Of a DNA stretch of 64,000 nt, positions 57,261 to 64,000 are shown in pieces. The DNA comes from Desulfovibrio sp. DV (lineage in GTDB: Bacteria; Desulfobacterota; Desulfovibrionia; Desulfovibrionales; Desulfovibrionaceae). Below the pieces are notes generated by a model, which was not told the origin of the DNA, did no database searches, and was given only the letters and a program-made list of their open reading frames with translations. Every line of letters begins with the position of its first letter. Positions within the stretch are counted from its first letter, which is position 1. The stretch lies in NCBI RefSeq assembly GCF_001936595.1, contig NZ_MLBG01000013.1, positions 1-64,000 on the forward strand, given 5' to 3'. The position numbers and the translations under genes were made by a program.

Positions 57261-58805
57261 ATGAATATCGTGTTGCAAAACCTCACGCGCTTTGGCGATT
57301 TGCTCCAGTCCCAGCCGGCCCTGGCCGAACTGTCCGGGCAGGGACATGGCGTGGCCGTGGCCTGTCTGGAAAATTTTGCCGGTGCTGCCGCCTTGCTGCC
57401 CGAGGCCACGGCCCTTTTCCCGCTGCCCGGGGCGCGTTTTCTGGCCGGGCTGGCCGGGGACTGGCGCCAAGCCCTGGTTGCGGTCACGGAATTTGCCGAC
57501 ACGGTGGCCCAAAAGGCCGCTCCTGAGGCGGTGGTCAATCTGACGGCAGCCCTATCCTCACGCCTGTTGGCCCGGCGGCTTTGCGGCGACGCCGTGCGCG
57601 GCTTTTCCCTGGACTCCTTTGGATTTCGCCATGAATCGACGCCCTGGGCCGCCTTTCTGGAAGCCTCTTCGGCCAAACGAGGCCTGAGTCCTTTTAATGT
57701 CGTGGACCTGTTTCGCAAATCCGCCGGAGTCGGCCAGGGGCGGGGGCGGTTTGCCCTCAAGTGTCCTGGCGAGGCCGAGTCTGGCCAGGCTGCGGCCCTT
57801 TTGGCCGACGCCGGGCCAGGGGCCTTGGCGGTTGGATTCCAGCTCGGGGCCAGCGCTGCCGCGCGGCAGTGGCCGGTTGCGCGGTTTGCCCGGGTGGCCG
57901 GCCTCCTGTGGGAGCGACTGGGTACCGTGGCCGTGCTGGTCGGGACTGGCGCGGAAAAGCCCCTTGCCGCCCGGTTTCGCGAACTCTACTCCGGGCCGTG
58001 CCTGGATCTGGTCGGGGCCACCGGCCTGCCCCTCCTGGCGGCCGTGACCGCCAGACTGGCCCTGCTCGTCACCAACGACACCGGCACCCTGCATCTGGCA
58101 GCCGGCCTTGGCGTGCCGAGCGTGGCCGTCTTTCTGGCCACGGCCCAGCCCTTTGATACCGGCCCCTATCTGGAAGGCTGCCTGTGCCTGGAGCCGGATA
58201 TGCCCTGCCATCCCTGCCCCTTTGGCACCCCTTGTCCCCGGGACCACGCCTGCCTGGAGGCCATCTCGCCCGATGCCGTGGCCGAGGCAGCCGTGACCTT
58301 TTGCCGCACCGGCGTCTTTGTCCCGGGGCACTATCCCGGGGCCCGGGCCTGGGTGTCGGCCTTTGATTCCGCCGGCTTTATGGATCTCGTCTCGCTGACC
58401 GGACACGACAGCGAACCGCGGGCCATCTGGCTGCGCCACCAACGCCATGTCCTTCGTCAATTCCTTGACGACACGCCCTTTGCGCCGCCGCTGTCGTTGC
58501 CGCCGGCCCTGCCCGACGCCGACCGGCAGGCCCTGGCCCAGATTCTGGCCCAATCCGCCGCCATGCTGCGCCTCATCGAGGGGCAGGCCGTTTTGGCCGC
58601 CCGAAACCAGGCCATGAAAACCCGGTTTCTGGCCAGCTATGAGCGCATGAGCGGCTTGTGGGCCGCCTCGCCCCATCTGGCCGTCCTTGGCCAGTTGTGG
58701 CAGCGCCAGGCCCAGGAGCAGGTGCCAAGCCTGGACCAGCTTGTGGCCAACATCCGCCGTTTTGCCGCCTGCGTGGACGCCTTCACCCAACTGGTCGAGG
58801 CCTGA
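57261..58805 (+). CDS. Glycosyltransferase family 9 (heptosyltransferase-like) with long C-terminal extension
   Basis: A 514-aa cytosolic protein. The GT9 domain (about 1-360) begins MNIVLQNLTRFGDLLQSQPA and has the nucleotide-sugar site VTNDTGTLHLAAGLGVPSVA. A further ~150 residues (about 365-514) are helical and not part of standard GT9. Heptosyltransferases add ADP-heptose to LPS or, in some flagellates, to flagellin-type proteins. Downstream, a sigma-54-like promoter starts two small genes, so a flagellar or surface glycan link is possible. There is no direct evidence for the acceptor. Confidence 0.83.
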   Translation: MNIVLQNLTRFGDLLQSQPALAELSGQGHGVAVACLENFAGAAALLPEATALFPLPGARFLAGLAGDWRQALVAVTEFADTVAQKAAPEAVVNLTAALSSRLLARRLCGDAVRGFSLDSFGFRHESTPWAAFLEASSAKRGLSPFNVVDLFRKSAGVGQGRGRFALKCPGEAESGQAAALLADAGPGALAVGFQLGASAAARQWPVARFARVAGLLWERLGTVAVLVGTGAEKPLAARFRELYSGPCLDLVGATGLPLLAAVTARLALLVTNDTGTLHLAAGLGVPSVAVFLATAQPFDTGPYLEGCLCLEPDMPCHPCPFGTPCPRDHACLEAISPDAVAEAAVTFCRTGVFVPGHYPGARAWVSAFDSAGFMDLVSLTGHDSEPRAIWLRHQRHVLRQFLDDTPFAPPLSLPPALPDADRQALAQILAQSAAMLRLIEGQAVLAARNQAMKTRFLASYERMSGLWAASPHLAVLGQLWQRQAQEQVPSLDQLVANIRRFAACVDAFTQLVEA

Positions 58806-58812
58806 TCGCCCC

Positions 58813-58828
58813 TGGCACGGTTGTTGAA
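58813..58828 (+). promoter_or_regulatory. Candidate sigma-54 (-24/-12) promoter
   Basis: CTGGCACG-N4-TTGAA matches the consensus CTGGCACG-N4-TTGCW at all but one conserved base, with 12 nt between the GG of the -24 box and the GA of the -12 box. It lies 8 nt after the GT9 stop and 62 nt before the next start. rpoN is in the same window. Confidence 0.6.
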
Positions 58829-58889
58829 TAAGGAGGGGCGGGACAGGAAATCCTTTCCCTTCGAAAACAACTCCAGAGGGAGGCGAGAC

Positions 58890-59495
58890 ATGATAAGTGT
58901 GGACGGCCGGGAGACCGGCATGGAAATCAAGCAGTTCCAAAATCTTGAGGAAATCCTGCTTCGCATCATGGAGACGAACGAACTGGACGGTCGGATCGTC
59001 ACTGATGTCTTCGTCAACAACGAGACCTTTTCCGAGATCTATCCGCATCAGGCTGAGGACATCGAGGTCGATGAGATCGAGTCCGTGGAAGTCAAGAGCG
59101 TGCCCGTTGCGGACATGGCGCTGGACATGACCATGGAACTCGGCAAGGTCGTGCGGCTCATGGACCACGGCGCCCGCCGGGTGGCCGAGTTGTTTCGCCA
59201 GGCCGACGATGCCGAGGCCTTGGAAGTCTACCAGGATCTCATGGATGTGACCCGGGACTTCCTGAACATGATCGGCGTGTTGCGCGGTGAAGCCGTCAAG
59301 CGTACCGATTCCGCCTTTGATGCGGCGGCCGATGAAATTTCCAACCTCTTCTCGGAAATGCTTGAAGTGCTCGAAAATGAGGACTGGATTCTGCTCGCCG
59401 ACCTGCTGGAATACGAGTTCATTCCGGCCATGGGCCGCTTCAAAGTGGTCATCGGCGAACTGCAGCAAAGCTTCGAGAGCACCGTAAAGGAATAA
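58890..59495 (+). CDS. Conserved hypothetical acidic protein (possible flagellar-associated)
   Basis: A 201-aa acidic, helical protein without signal peptide or membrane segment. Asp/Glu-rich stretches are frequent, with EDIEVDEIESVEVKSVPVAD in the middle. No known domain is recognised. ATG 58890 follows GGGAGG. It is in one unit with the next small helical gene and is preceded by a sigma-54-like promoter, which hints at a motility role in this group. Confidence 0.75.
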   Translation: MISVDGRETGMEIKQFQNLEEILLRIMETNELDGRIVTDVFVNNETFSEIYPHQAEDIEVDEIESVEVKSVPVADMALDMTMELGKVVRLMDHGARRVAELFRQADDAEALEVYQDLMDVTRDFLNMIGVLRGEAVKRTDSAFDAAADEISNLFSEMLEVLENEDWILLADLLEYEFIPAMGRFKVVIGELQQSFESTVKE

Positions 59496-59499
59496 CGTC

Positions 59500-59850
59500 A
59501 TGTCCGACAAGCTTGAATTCCTTGAAGCGGCCCTGGCCACCGGTGAACGCGAACTGCACTATCTTCTCGCCGGCGAAATTGAAGAAGCTGAAAAGCTGGC
59601 CAAGGATCGTGGGCGGCTGCTGGAAATGGCCTGGCAATGTGCCGATCCGGACAGCATCGGCCTGCTTCGGGACAAGCTGCACAAGCTTAAGAACCTGCAA
59701 GGCCAGCTCACCGTGGAGGCCAGACGCCTCCATGCCGACCTCAAGACCGATCTGCAACGGGCCAAGCAGGAAAACCAGCGGCTTTCCGGCTACCGCACCA
59801 CGGTGCGGCCCAATCCCGCTGTTCGCCGCTATCTGGACAAAGCAGGCTGA
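59500..59850 (+). CDS. Small helical protein, FlgN/FliT-like
   Basis: A 116-aa all-helical coiled-coil protein (ALATGERELHYLLAGEIEEAEKLAKDR..), ending RRYLDKAG. Size, charge pattern and lack of signals resemble flagellar export chaperones such as FlgN or FliT, but the similarity is by general feel. It lies 4 nt after the previous gene, with AAGGA inside that gene's end as ribosome site. Confidence 0.7.
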   Translation: MSDKLEFLEAALATGERELHYLLAGEIEEAEKLAKDRGRLLEMAWQCADPDSIGLLRDKLHKLKNLQGQLTVEARRLHADLKTDLQRAKQENQRLSGYRTTVRPNPAVRRYLDKAG

Positions 59851-59871
59851 GACCATCCCTCTGGCGCAGTC

Positions 59872-59904
59872 AAAAGCCGGGCCGTCGTGGTCCGGCTTTT
59901 TTTT
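59872..59904 (+). terminator. Rho-independent terminator
   Basis: AAAAGCCGG/CCGGCTTTT, a 9-bp stem (59872-59900), is followed by eight T (59897-59904), 22 nt after the stop of the small helical gene. Confidence 0.9.
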
Positions 59905-60006
59905 GTGCCCGCCGCCGGCCTGTCCGAGCCAGTCGGTCTTTTGACAGAAGCATCCTGCTGGAGAATATTAGGCTGAAATAATTGATAAAAAATTTTGGCA
60001 AGCTCT

Positions 60007-60018
60007 TTGCTTAAGCAA
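60007..60018. promoter_or_regulatory. Perfect 12-bp palindrome, candidate operator
   Basis: TTGCTTAAGCAA lies in an A/T-rich stretch about 66 nt ahead of the next start. It may bind a dimeric repressor of the downstream gene. Confidence 0.45.
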
Positions 60019-60083
60019 TGCTGACCCTGCTGTGAAGGCGGTTGGCTGCTGCGCCGTCACAACGTGATACCAAGGAGAATGCC

Positions 60084-60473
60084 ATGCTTTCCATTTTTGC
60101 CGGCGCTGACAAGAAGATTCGGGATCGTCATGAGGAACTCAAAAAGGGCGCCCGGCTTAAGAATGCCAAGGAGCTGTTTTTCAGCGGCAAGTTCCCCGTG
60201 GTAACCACCCCCCATCTCGATGGCCGCAAGATCCGCCGGGTCCTGGGGCTGGTCAGCGGGCGCGGCTTTGACTCCGAATGCGCCTTCTACGGACTCACCG
60301 CCAGCGCCCTGGACATCGGGGCTGACGCCATCATCGGCTATCAGGAGAACGTGGCCTTCCACCCTGACGGCTCCCGGTATTTTTCCTGCTACGGCACTGC
60401 GGTCATTCTGGAAAAGCTGCCCTCGCTCAAACCCGATCCGAAAACCCAGGCCGCCAAATCCCTGATGCATTAA
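60084..60473 (+). CDS. YbjQ-like (UPF0145/heavy-metal-binding) domain protein
   Basis: A 129-aa cytosolic protein. The middle, TTPHLDGRKIRRVLGLVSG, followed by ALDIGADAIIGYQENV, matches the YbjQ pattern of a beta-barrel-like oligomer with unknown role. AAGGAG is 6 nt before ATG 60084. It stands ahead of a small outer-membrane-barrel gene by 37 nt, perhaps one operon. Confidence 0.75.
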   Translation: MLSIFAGADKKIRDRHEELKKGARLKNAKELFFSGKFPVVTTPHLDGRKIRRVLGLVSGRGFDSECAFYGLTASALDIGADAIIGYQENVAFHPDGSRYFSCYGTAVILEKLPSLKPDPKTQAAKSLMH

Positions 60474-60510
60474 GCCCGGTTGACGACCGGGCCACATAAG
60501 GAGCGCACCC

Positions 60511-61074
60511 ATGAAACGCGCCATCACCATCATCGCCACATGTACCGTGCTCGTGCAGGCCGGGTGGGCCCTCGCCCAGGAATACACCCAGGGGACGAGC
60601 TATGTCGAACCCCGGGGCGGCGTGTACGGAACAACCAACAAGAACGTCGGCGTGGTTGGCACCTACGGCGGAGCCGTCGGGCATTACGTGGCCGACGGCG
60701 TGGCTGTCGAAGCCGAGGGCCTGGGCTACGCCGTGGATCAGACGACCAAGAAGGCCACGCCCCTTGGCGTCAGCAGCAAGGAAGAAACCAACAACGCCGT
60801 GGGTGTTGCCGCCATGGCCCGCTGGAACTTCGTGCGAACGCCCAAGGGAACACTCTTTGTCGGAGCCGGCGGCGGCGGCGTGTTTGCCGACAAAGAACTG
60901 CCCTATAACGGCTCCAAGCAAAGCGGAGCCGGACAGGCCGATGTCGGGGCTTCAGTGGCCCTGGCGAAAAACGTCAGCCTCAAGGCTGCCGGGCGCTACC
61001 AGCACCTGGGCTCGATGTCCGACAAGGGCCTGGACAGCCTGGGCGGGAACCTCGGCTTCAAGATCAGTTTTTAG
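60511..61074 (+). CDS. Small outer-membrane beta-barrel-like protein
   Basis: A 187-aa protein with signal peptide (1-22, ending ALA), Gly-rich alternating beta strands (VGVVGTYGGAVGHYVADGVAV) and a C-terminal FKISF aromatic end. It looks like an 8-strand barrel such as OmpA/OmpW-type or PagP-like proteins. Function is unknown. GGAG lies upstream of the ATG. Its 3' end overlaps the possible read-through extension of the minus-strand gene by 11 nt. Confidence 0.75.
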   Translation: MKRAITIIATCTVLVQAGWALAQEYTQGTSYVEPRGGVYGTTNKNVGVVGTYGGAVGHYVADGVAVEAEGLGYAVDQTTKKATPLGVSSKEETNNAVGVAAMARWNFVRTPKGTLFVGAGGGGVFADKELPYNGSKQSGAGQADVGASVALAKNVSLKAAGRYQHLGSMSDKGLDSLGGNLGFKISF

Positions 61075-61129
61075 GCCGGCCGGCGTCGTCGCCCTGGTCA
61101 GGGACGGAAGGGGGCGGCGAAGGCTTGGC

Positions 61130-61148
61130 GGAGTGCGGACCGCACCCC
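61130..61148 (-). promoter_or_regulatory. SECIS-like hairpin downstream of an in-frame TGA
   Basis: On the minus strand, GGGGTGCG-GTC-CGCACTCC (8 bp with one G-U pair) starts 11 nt after TGA 61162-61160. The loop GGTC, with the last stem base, sits about 18 nt from the TGA, as recalled for the E. coli fdhF SECIS apical loop (GGUCU). Structure is seen; function is inferred. Confidence 0.35.
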
Positions 61149-61159
61149 GTATCCACGCC

Positions 61160-61249
61160 TCAGCCTCGGATGCCAAGTTTGGGGAAGAGAAAGCGTACCA
61201 CCAGGAACCACGCGACCAGGACGCCGCCGAAAATAAGGAATTCTTTCAT
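61160..61249 (-). CDS. Small single-span membrane protein, possible selenoprotein if TGA is read through
   Basis: A 29-aa peptide ending with TGA at 61160-61162. It is mostly one membrane helix (EFLIFGGVLVAWFLVVRFLF) followed by PKLGIRG. The arrangement of a short hydrophobic helix and then PKLG is recalled from small proteins in other deltaproteobacteria, in which a Cys follows four residues later. Here TGA occupies that position. If TGA were read as selenocysteine, the frame continues through GVDTGCGPHSAK to another TGA at 61064-61066, giving 61 aa. The ribosome site is GGTGGG directly before ATG 61249 and is weak, so translation itself is not certain. Confidence 0.45.
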   Translation of the reverse strand: MKEFLIFGGVLVAWFLVVRFLFPKLGIRG

Positions 61250-61270
61250 CCCACCATGGTAAGCATGAAA

Positions 61271-61300
61271 AAGCGCGACGACAAGCGGTCTGTCGCGCTT
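61271..61300 (-). terminator. Hairpin with T-run in the leader of the small membrane gene
   Basis: AAGCGCGAC/GTCGCGCTT, a 9-bp stem, is followed on the minus strand by TTTTTC, 21 nt before the ATG at 61249. It would act as an attenuator of that gene or as a bidirectional terminator for the barrel gene. Confidence 0.5.
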
Positions 61301-61432
61301 TCCTTTGGCAGACCGGGCGGTCCCTTGCAAGGCCCCGGACATCGTGCTAACGGTTTGGGATTACGAGTAAACAGCTGACTGCCGGGGCAGGCGCGGGCGA
61401 TACGTGGCCCCTGTGGCTCCCTGGTTTCGCAG

Positions 61433-62821
61433 GTGTGGCGGGCCGTTGTGGAATTTGAAAAGCATCTCAGGGAAATCGTCAACACCATGAGCGAGGGGCT
61501 CCTGCTTGTGGGTGCCGACGGTGCCATTGCCATGGTCAACGAGGCGCTCTCGCGCCTCACCGGCTATGGCCGGGAGGAGCTTGTCGGCCGGTCCTGCCGG
61601 GTGCTTGACTGCGACATGTGCGAGCAGGAACGTGGGCCTGGCGGTGGGGCGTGGTGCCGGCTGTTTGCCGAAAAGACCACCCGGGCCAAGCGCTGCATGA
61701 TCCGGCGCAAGGACGGGACCTATCTGCCGGTGCTCAAAAACCAATCGCTCCTGCGGGATACGGCCGGCCAGCCGCTCTTTGCCGTGGAGACCCTGACGGA
61801 TTTGTCCGAACTGGCCGGGCTGGACCGCAAGGTCGAGGAACTGACGCGGTTGCTCTCGGCCGACGAGGGCTTTCACGGCATGGTCGGGACCTCGCCGGCC
61901 ATGCGCCGGGTGTTTGATCTGCTTGAGCGGGCCGCCGCGAGCGATGCGCCGGTGCTGCTTATTGGCGAATCAGGCACGGGCAAGGAACTGGCGGCCTGGG
62001 CCATCCACGAGCTGGGCCGGCGGCGGCAGGGACCGTTTATTCCCTTCAATTGCGCCGCCTTGTCCGAAGCGTTGCTGGAAAGCGAACTGTTTGGCCATGC
62101 CAAGGGTGCCTTTACCGGAGCCCATCGCCACCGACAGGGCCGGTTTGAGGCGGCGGACGGGGGCGACATTTTTTTGGACGAAATAGGCGACGCACCAGCC
62201 TCCATCCAGGTCAAACTGTTGCGCGTCCTTGAGACCAAACGCTTCGAACGGGTGGGGGAAAACAGGTCCATGCACGCCGATGTCCGGGTCATTTCCGCCA
62301 CCAATCGCGATTTGCCCCGGCTCGTGTCTGCAGGGCGCTTTCGGGAAGACCTCTTTTTCCGGATAAACGTCATTCCCATCGAACTGCCGCCATTGCGCAC
62401 CCGGCTTGAAGACCTGGCCCCACTGGCCGAACATTTCCTGTGCCGTCTGGCCGCCCAGGCCAACCGGCCCGTGCCCTCCATTGCCCCGGAAACCATGCGT
62501 CTCCTCCTGGCCCATCCCTGGCCCGGCAATGTGCGCGAGCTCAAAAGCGCCCTGGAATATGCCTTTGTGGTCACCGACGCCGGTCCGGTGGAACCCCGGC
62601 ATCTGCCGCCGGCGCTTATCGTCCGGGCGGCCCCGGATGTGCTGGCCGAGGCCTGCCGGGCTCGGGCCGAACCCGAAGCCGGGCGCGGCGAACTCATAAA
62701 CGCCTTGCGCCTGGCCGGCGGCAACCGTTCCGAAGCGGCCCGGATAATGGGCGTCAGCCGCGGCACCATCCTCAACCGAATGCGCCGTTTCGGCGTGGAT
62801 TCTAGGCATGTTATTGAGTAA
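61433..62821 (+). CDS. PAS-AAA-Fis sigma-54-dependent transcriptional activator with a Cys-rich PAS
   Basis: A 462-aa activator. A PAS domain (about 8-125) carries a cysteine cluster ([12 protein letters not shown], then AWCRLF and KRCMIRR) that could bind a metal or sense redox. The AAA+ domain has [15 protein letters not shown] (sigma-54 contact) and the usual Walker B. A Fis-type HTH ([19 protein letters not shown]) is at the C-terminus. No receiver is present. GTG 61433 is the start used; GTG 61448 is an alternative. The following gene overlaps by 14 nt. Target promoters are unknown. Confidence 0.9.
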   Translation: MWRAVVEFEKHLREIVNTMSEGLLLVGADGAIAMVNEALSRLTGYGREELVGRSCRVLDCDMCEQERGPGGGAWCRLFAEKTTRAKRCMIRRKDGTYLPVLKNQSLLRDTAGQPLFAVETLTDLSELAGLDRKVEELTRLLSADEGFHGMVGTSPAMRRVFDLLERAAASDAPVLLIGESGTGKELAAWAIHELGRRRQGPFIPFNCAALSEALLESELFGHAKGAFTGAHRHRQGRFEAADGGDIFLDEIGDAPASIQVKLLRVLETKRFERVGENRSMHADVRVISATNRDLPRLVSAGRFREDLFFRINVIPIELPPLRTRLEDLAPLAEHFLCRLAAQANRPVPSIAPETMRLLLAHPWPGNVRELKSALEYAFVVTDAGPVEPRHLPPALIVRAAPDVLAEACRARAEPEAGRGELINALRLAGGNRSEAARIMGVSRGTILNRMRRFGVDSRHVIE

Positions 62822-63605
62822 TAAGCGAGGTTTGGCCATTATGCTGGCAGTGCTGTTGGCCGTATCATGCCTGGCCGGCAAAGGGCTGGCTGCGCCGCTC
62901 TTGCCGGCGGTCATAAAGGCCCGGCTGCCTCATGATCCCAAGGCCTTTACCCAGGGACTGCTCTACCACGACGGTTTTATTTACGAGAGCACCGGCCTGT
63001 ATGGCCAATCGAGCCTGCGCCGGGTGGACCCGGCCACCGGGCAGGTGCTTGCCCGGCGTGTGCTGCCGGCAACGGTTTTCGGCGAAGGCCTCGCCTTGGT
63101 CCGGGGGCTTTTCTACCAGCTTTCCTGGCGCGAGGGCCGGGTGCTGGTGTCCAAGCCGGCGGACCTGTCCCCGGCCGGTGAATTTCCGCTGCCCACCGAG
63201 GGCTGGGGGGCGTGCACACTCAATGGCACCCTGGTGGTCAGCGACGGTTCGGACAAACTGTTTTTCTATGATCCTACAGCCATGGCCGCCATCGGCGTCG
63301 TGTCCGTAACCGACGACGGCGTTCCCGTGACACTGTTAAACGAGCTCGAACTGATCGCCGGGCGCATCTGGGCCAATGTTTTGGGGGACAACCGCATCGC
63401 CGTCATCGATCCGGCCAGCGGCCGGGTGACGGCCTGGGTGGACTGCTCGGGGCTGCGCCCCGGCGTCACGGCCACTGTCCTTGAAAATGTTCTAAACGGC
63501 ATCGCCCACGATCCGGCCACCGGGCGGGTCTGGGTGACCGGCAAACGTTGGCCCGAGCTCTTCGAGATCACTGTGCCGGGATTGCCGACAGGCGGCGTCC
63601 GGTAG
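62808..63605 (+). CDS. Glutaminyl-peptide cyclotransferase (plant/bacterial beta-propeller type)
   Basis: A 265-aa exported protein that converts N-terminal Gln to pyroglutamate. Signal sequence residues about 10-28 include AVSCLAG, so a lipoprotein site is possible but weak. Family sequence elements: [30 protein letters not shown], then [15 protein letters not shown]. It overlaps the activator gene by 14 nt, suggesting one transcript, and stands ahead of a small Cys-rich gene. Confidence 0.88.
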   Translation: MLLSNKRGLAIMLAVLLAVSCLAGKGLAAPLLPAVIKARLPHDPKAFTQGLLYHDGFIYESTGLYGQSSLRRVDPATGQVLARRVLPATVFGEGLALVRGLFYQLSWREGRVLVSKPADLSPAGEFPLPTEGWGACTLNGTLVVSDGSDKLFFYDPTAMAAIGVVSVTDDGVPVTLLNELELIAGRIWANVLGDNRIAVIDPASGRVTAWVDCSGLRPGVTATVLENVLNGIAHDPATGRVWVTGKRWPELFEITVPGLPTGGVR

Positions 63606-63655
63606 GCCGCATACGGCCACACCAGGGACAGTCGGGCAGACTGGGGAGGGATACG

Positions 63656-63928
63656 ATGCGCGAACAACCACGACCCCAGGCAGGCAGCATGAAGCAGAAG
63701 TGCCGGATGTGCCGGTATTGGAAGGGACCGATACCGCCCGAACACCGCTACTGTCCTCCGGAGGAGATGCAGGGCAGGGAGTGGGGCTATTGCAAACGCC
63801 ACGCACCGTTCCCGGCCGCCGTCGAGGTGGAACAGGCCCGGGGCAAGACCTATGTGGCTGTATGGCCCGAAACCCAGGCCGAGGACTTGTGTGGGGAGTT
63901 CGTACTGATCCCTCTGCACCGCGAATAG
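63656..63928 (+). CDS. Small cysteine-rich hypothetical protein
   Basis: A 90-aa protein with CRMCRYW, later HRYCPP, GYCKRH and EDLCGEF, so five Cys and two His in a likely metal-binding pattern. GGGGAGGG lies 6-7 nt before ATG 63656. It is 50 nt after the glutaminyl cyclase. No domain is recognised. Confidence 0.75.
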   Translation: MREQPRPQAGSMKQKCRMCRYWKGPIPPEHRYCPPEEMQGREWGYCKRHAPFPAAVEVEQARGKTYVAVWPETQAEDLCGEFVLIPLHRE

Positions 63929-63935
63929 CGGTGTC

Positions 63936-64000
63936 TCAGGTCGCGGTCGTTTCCTGGGCCGGACGCAGGATGAGCCACAGGCCAAGGGCGATGACCGGCA
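63936..64000 (-). CDS. 3' end of a membrane protein, possibly EamA/DMT transporter family
   Basis: Only the last 20 codons are in the window. They read VIALGLWLILRPAQETTAT and a TGA stop at 63936-63938: one hydrophobic segment and a short tail, as at the end of DMT-type transporters. The rest lies outside the window, so the family is a guess. Confidence 0.45.
   Translation of the reverse strand, partial: PVIALGLWLILRPAQETTAT

Overview
The window is about 64 kb of high-GC chromosomal DNA from a Gram-negative anaerobe. The gene content points to a Desulfovibrionaceae sulfate reducer, probably of the Desulfovibrio/Solidesulfovibrio group. The markers are a nickel CO dehydrogenase with its CooC ATPase and a CooA-type regulator, a tungsten-type aldehyde:ferredoxin oxidoreductase, a FAD/Fe-S D-lactate-type dehydrogenase, a manganese inorganic pyrophosphatase, a Desulfovibrio-type homotrimeric porin, and the rpoN-hpf-ptsN-rapZ-mannose PTS block. 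This placement is inferred from gene content. No search was run.

Layout. 1-4.6 kb: M20 hydrolase, a small PxxKW cysteine-rich protein, and a methylthioadenosine/adenine salvage group (mtaD divergent from apt-mtnP). 4.6-14.3 kb: the 949-aa FAD/Fe-S dehydrogenase, an exported WD40-caspase protein, a GDSL autotransporter and a membrane acyltransferase-like protein. 14.3-19.4 kb: a structured leader (candidate Moco/Tuco riboswitch), aldehyde oxidoreductase, a MoaD-like protein and a porin. 19.5-24 kb: tRNA-Ser(CGA), tadA, purQ, pyrG and kdsC. 24-30.7 kb: rpoN, hpf, ptsN, rapZ, mannose-family PTS IIA/IIB/IIC and ppaC. 30.8-36.1 kb: a minus-strand block of receiver, PAS-HD-GYP, CooA-like regulator, cooS and cooC, with a CooA box ahead of cooS. 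36.3-43.4 kb: ftsH, folP, cdaA, a YbbR protein, glmM and galU. 43.5-51.8 kb: priA, an HPPD-like protein, a PAS histidine kinase and two glycosyltransferases. 51.9-57.1 kb: a chemoreceptor with a C-terminal H-NOX domain, a GH3 hydrolase and a GGDEF protein. 57.2-64 kb: a GT9 glycosyltransferase, two small proteins behind a sigma-54-like promoter, a YbjQ-like protein, a small beta-barrel, a tiny membrane protein that may be a selenoprotein, a sigma-54 activator, a glutaminyl cyclase, a cysteine-rich protein and the 3' end of a membrane protein.

How the parts fit. The core blocks are housekeeping: cell envelope precursors (glmM, galU, kdsC), nucleotide synthesis (purQ, pyrG), c-di-AMP synthesis (cdaA with its YbbR partner) and nitrogen/PTS regulation. 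The accessory parts are sensory and redox: CO sensing linked to c-di-GMP turnover, a heme-gas chemoreceptor, and a W/Mo enzyme under probable cofactor control.

Three genes (PTS IIC, folP and the GGDEF protein) are each split by a one-base frame break at a homopolymer run. These may be sequencing errors or slippage sites. No insertion sequence, CRISPR array, integrase or rRNA was seen.
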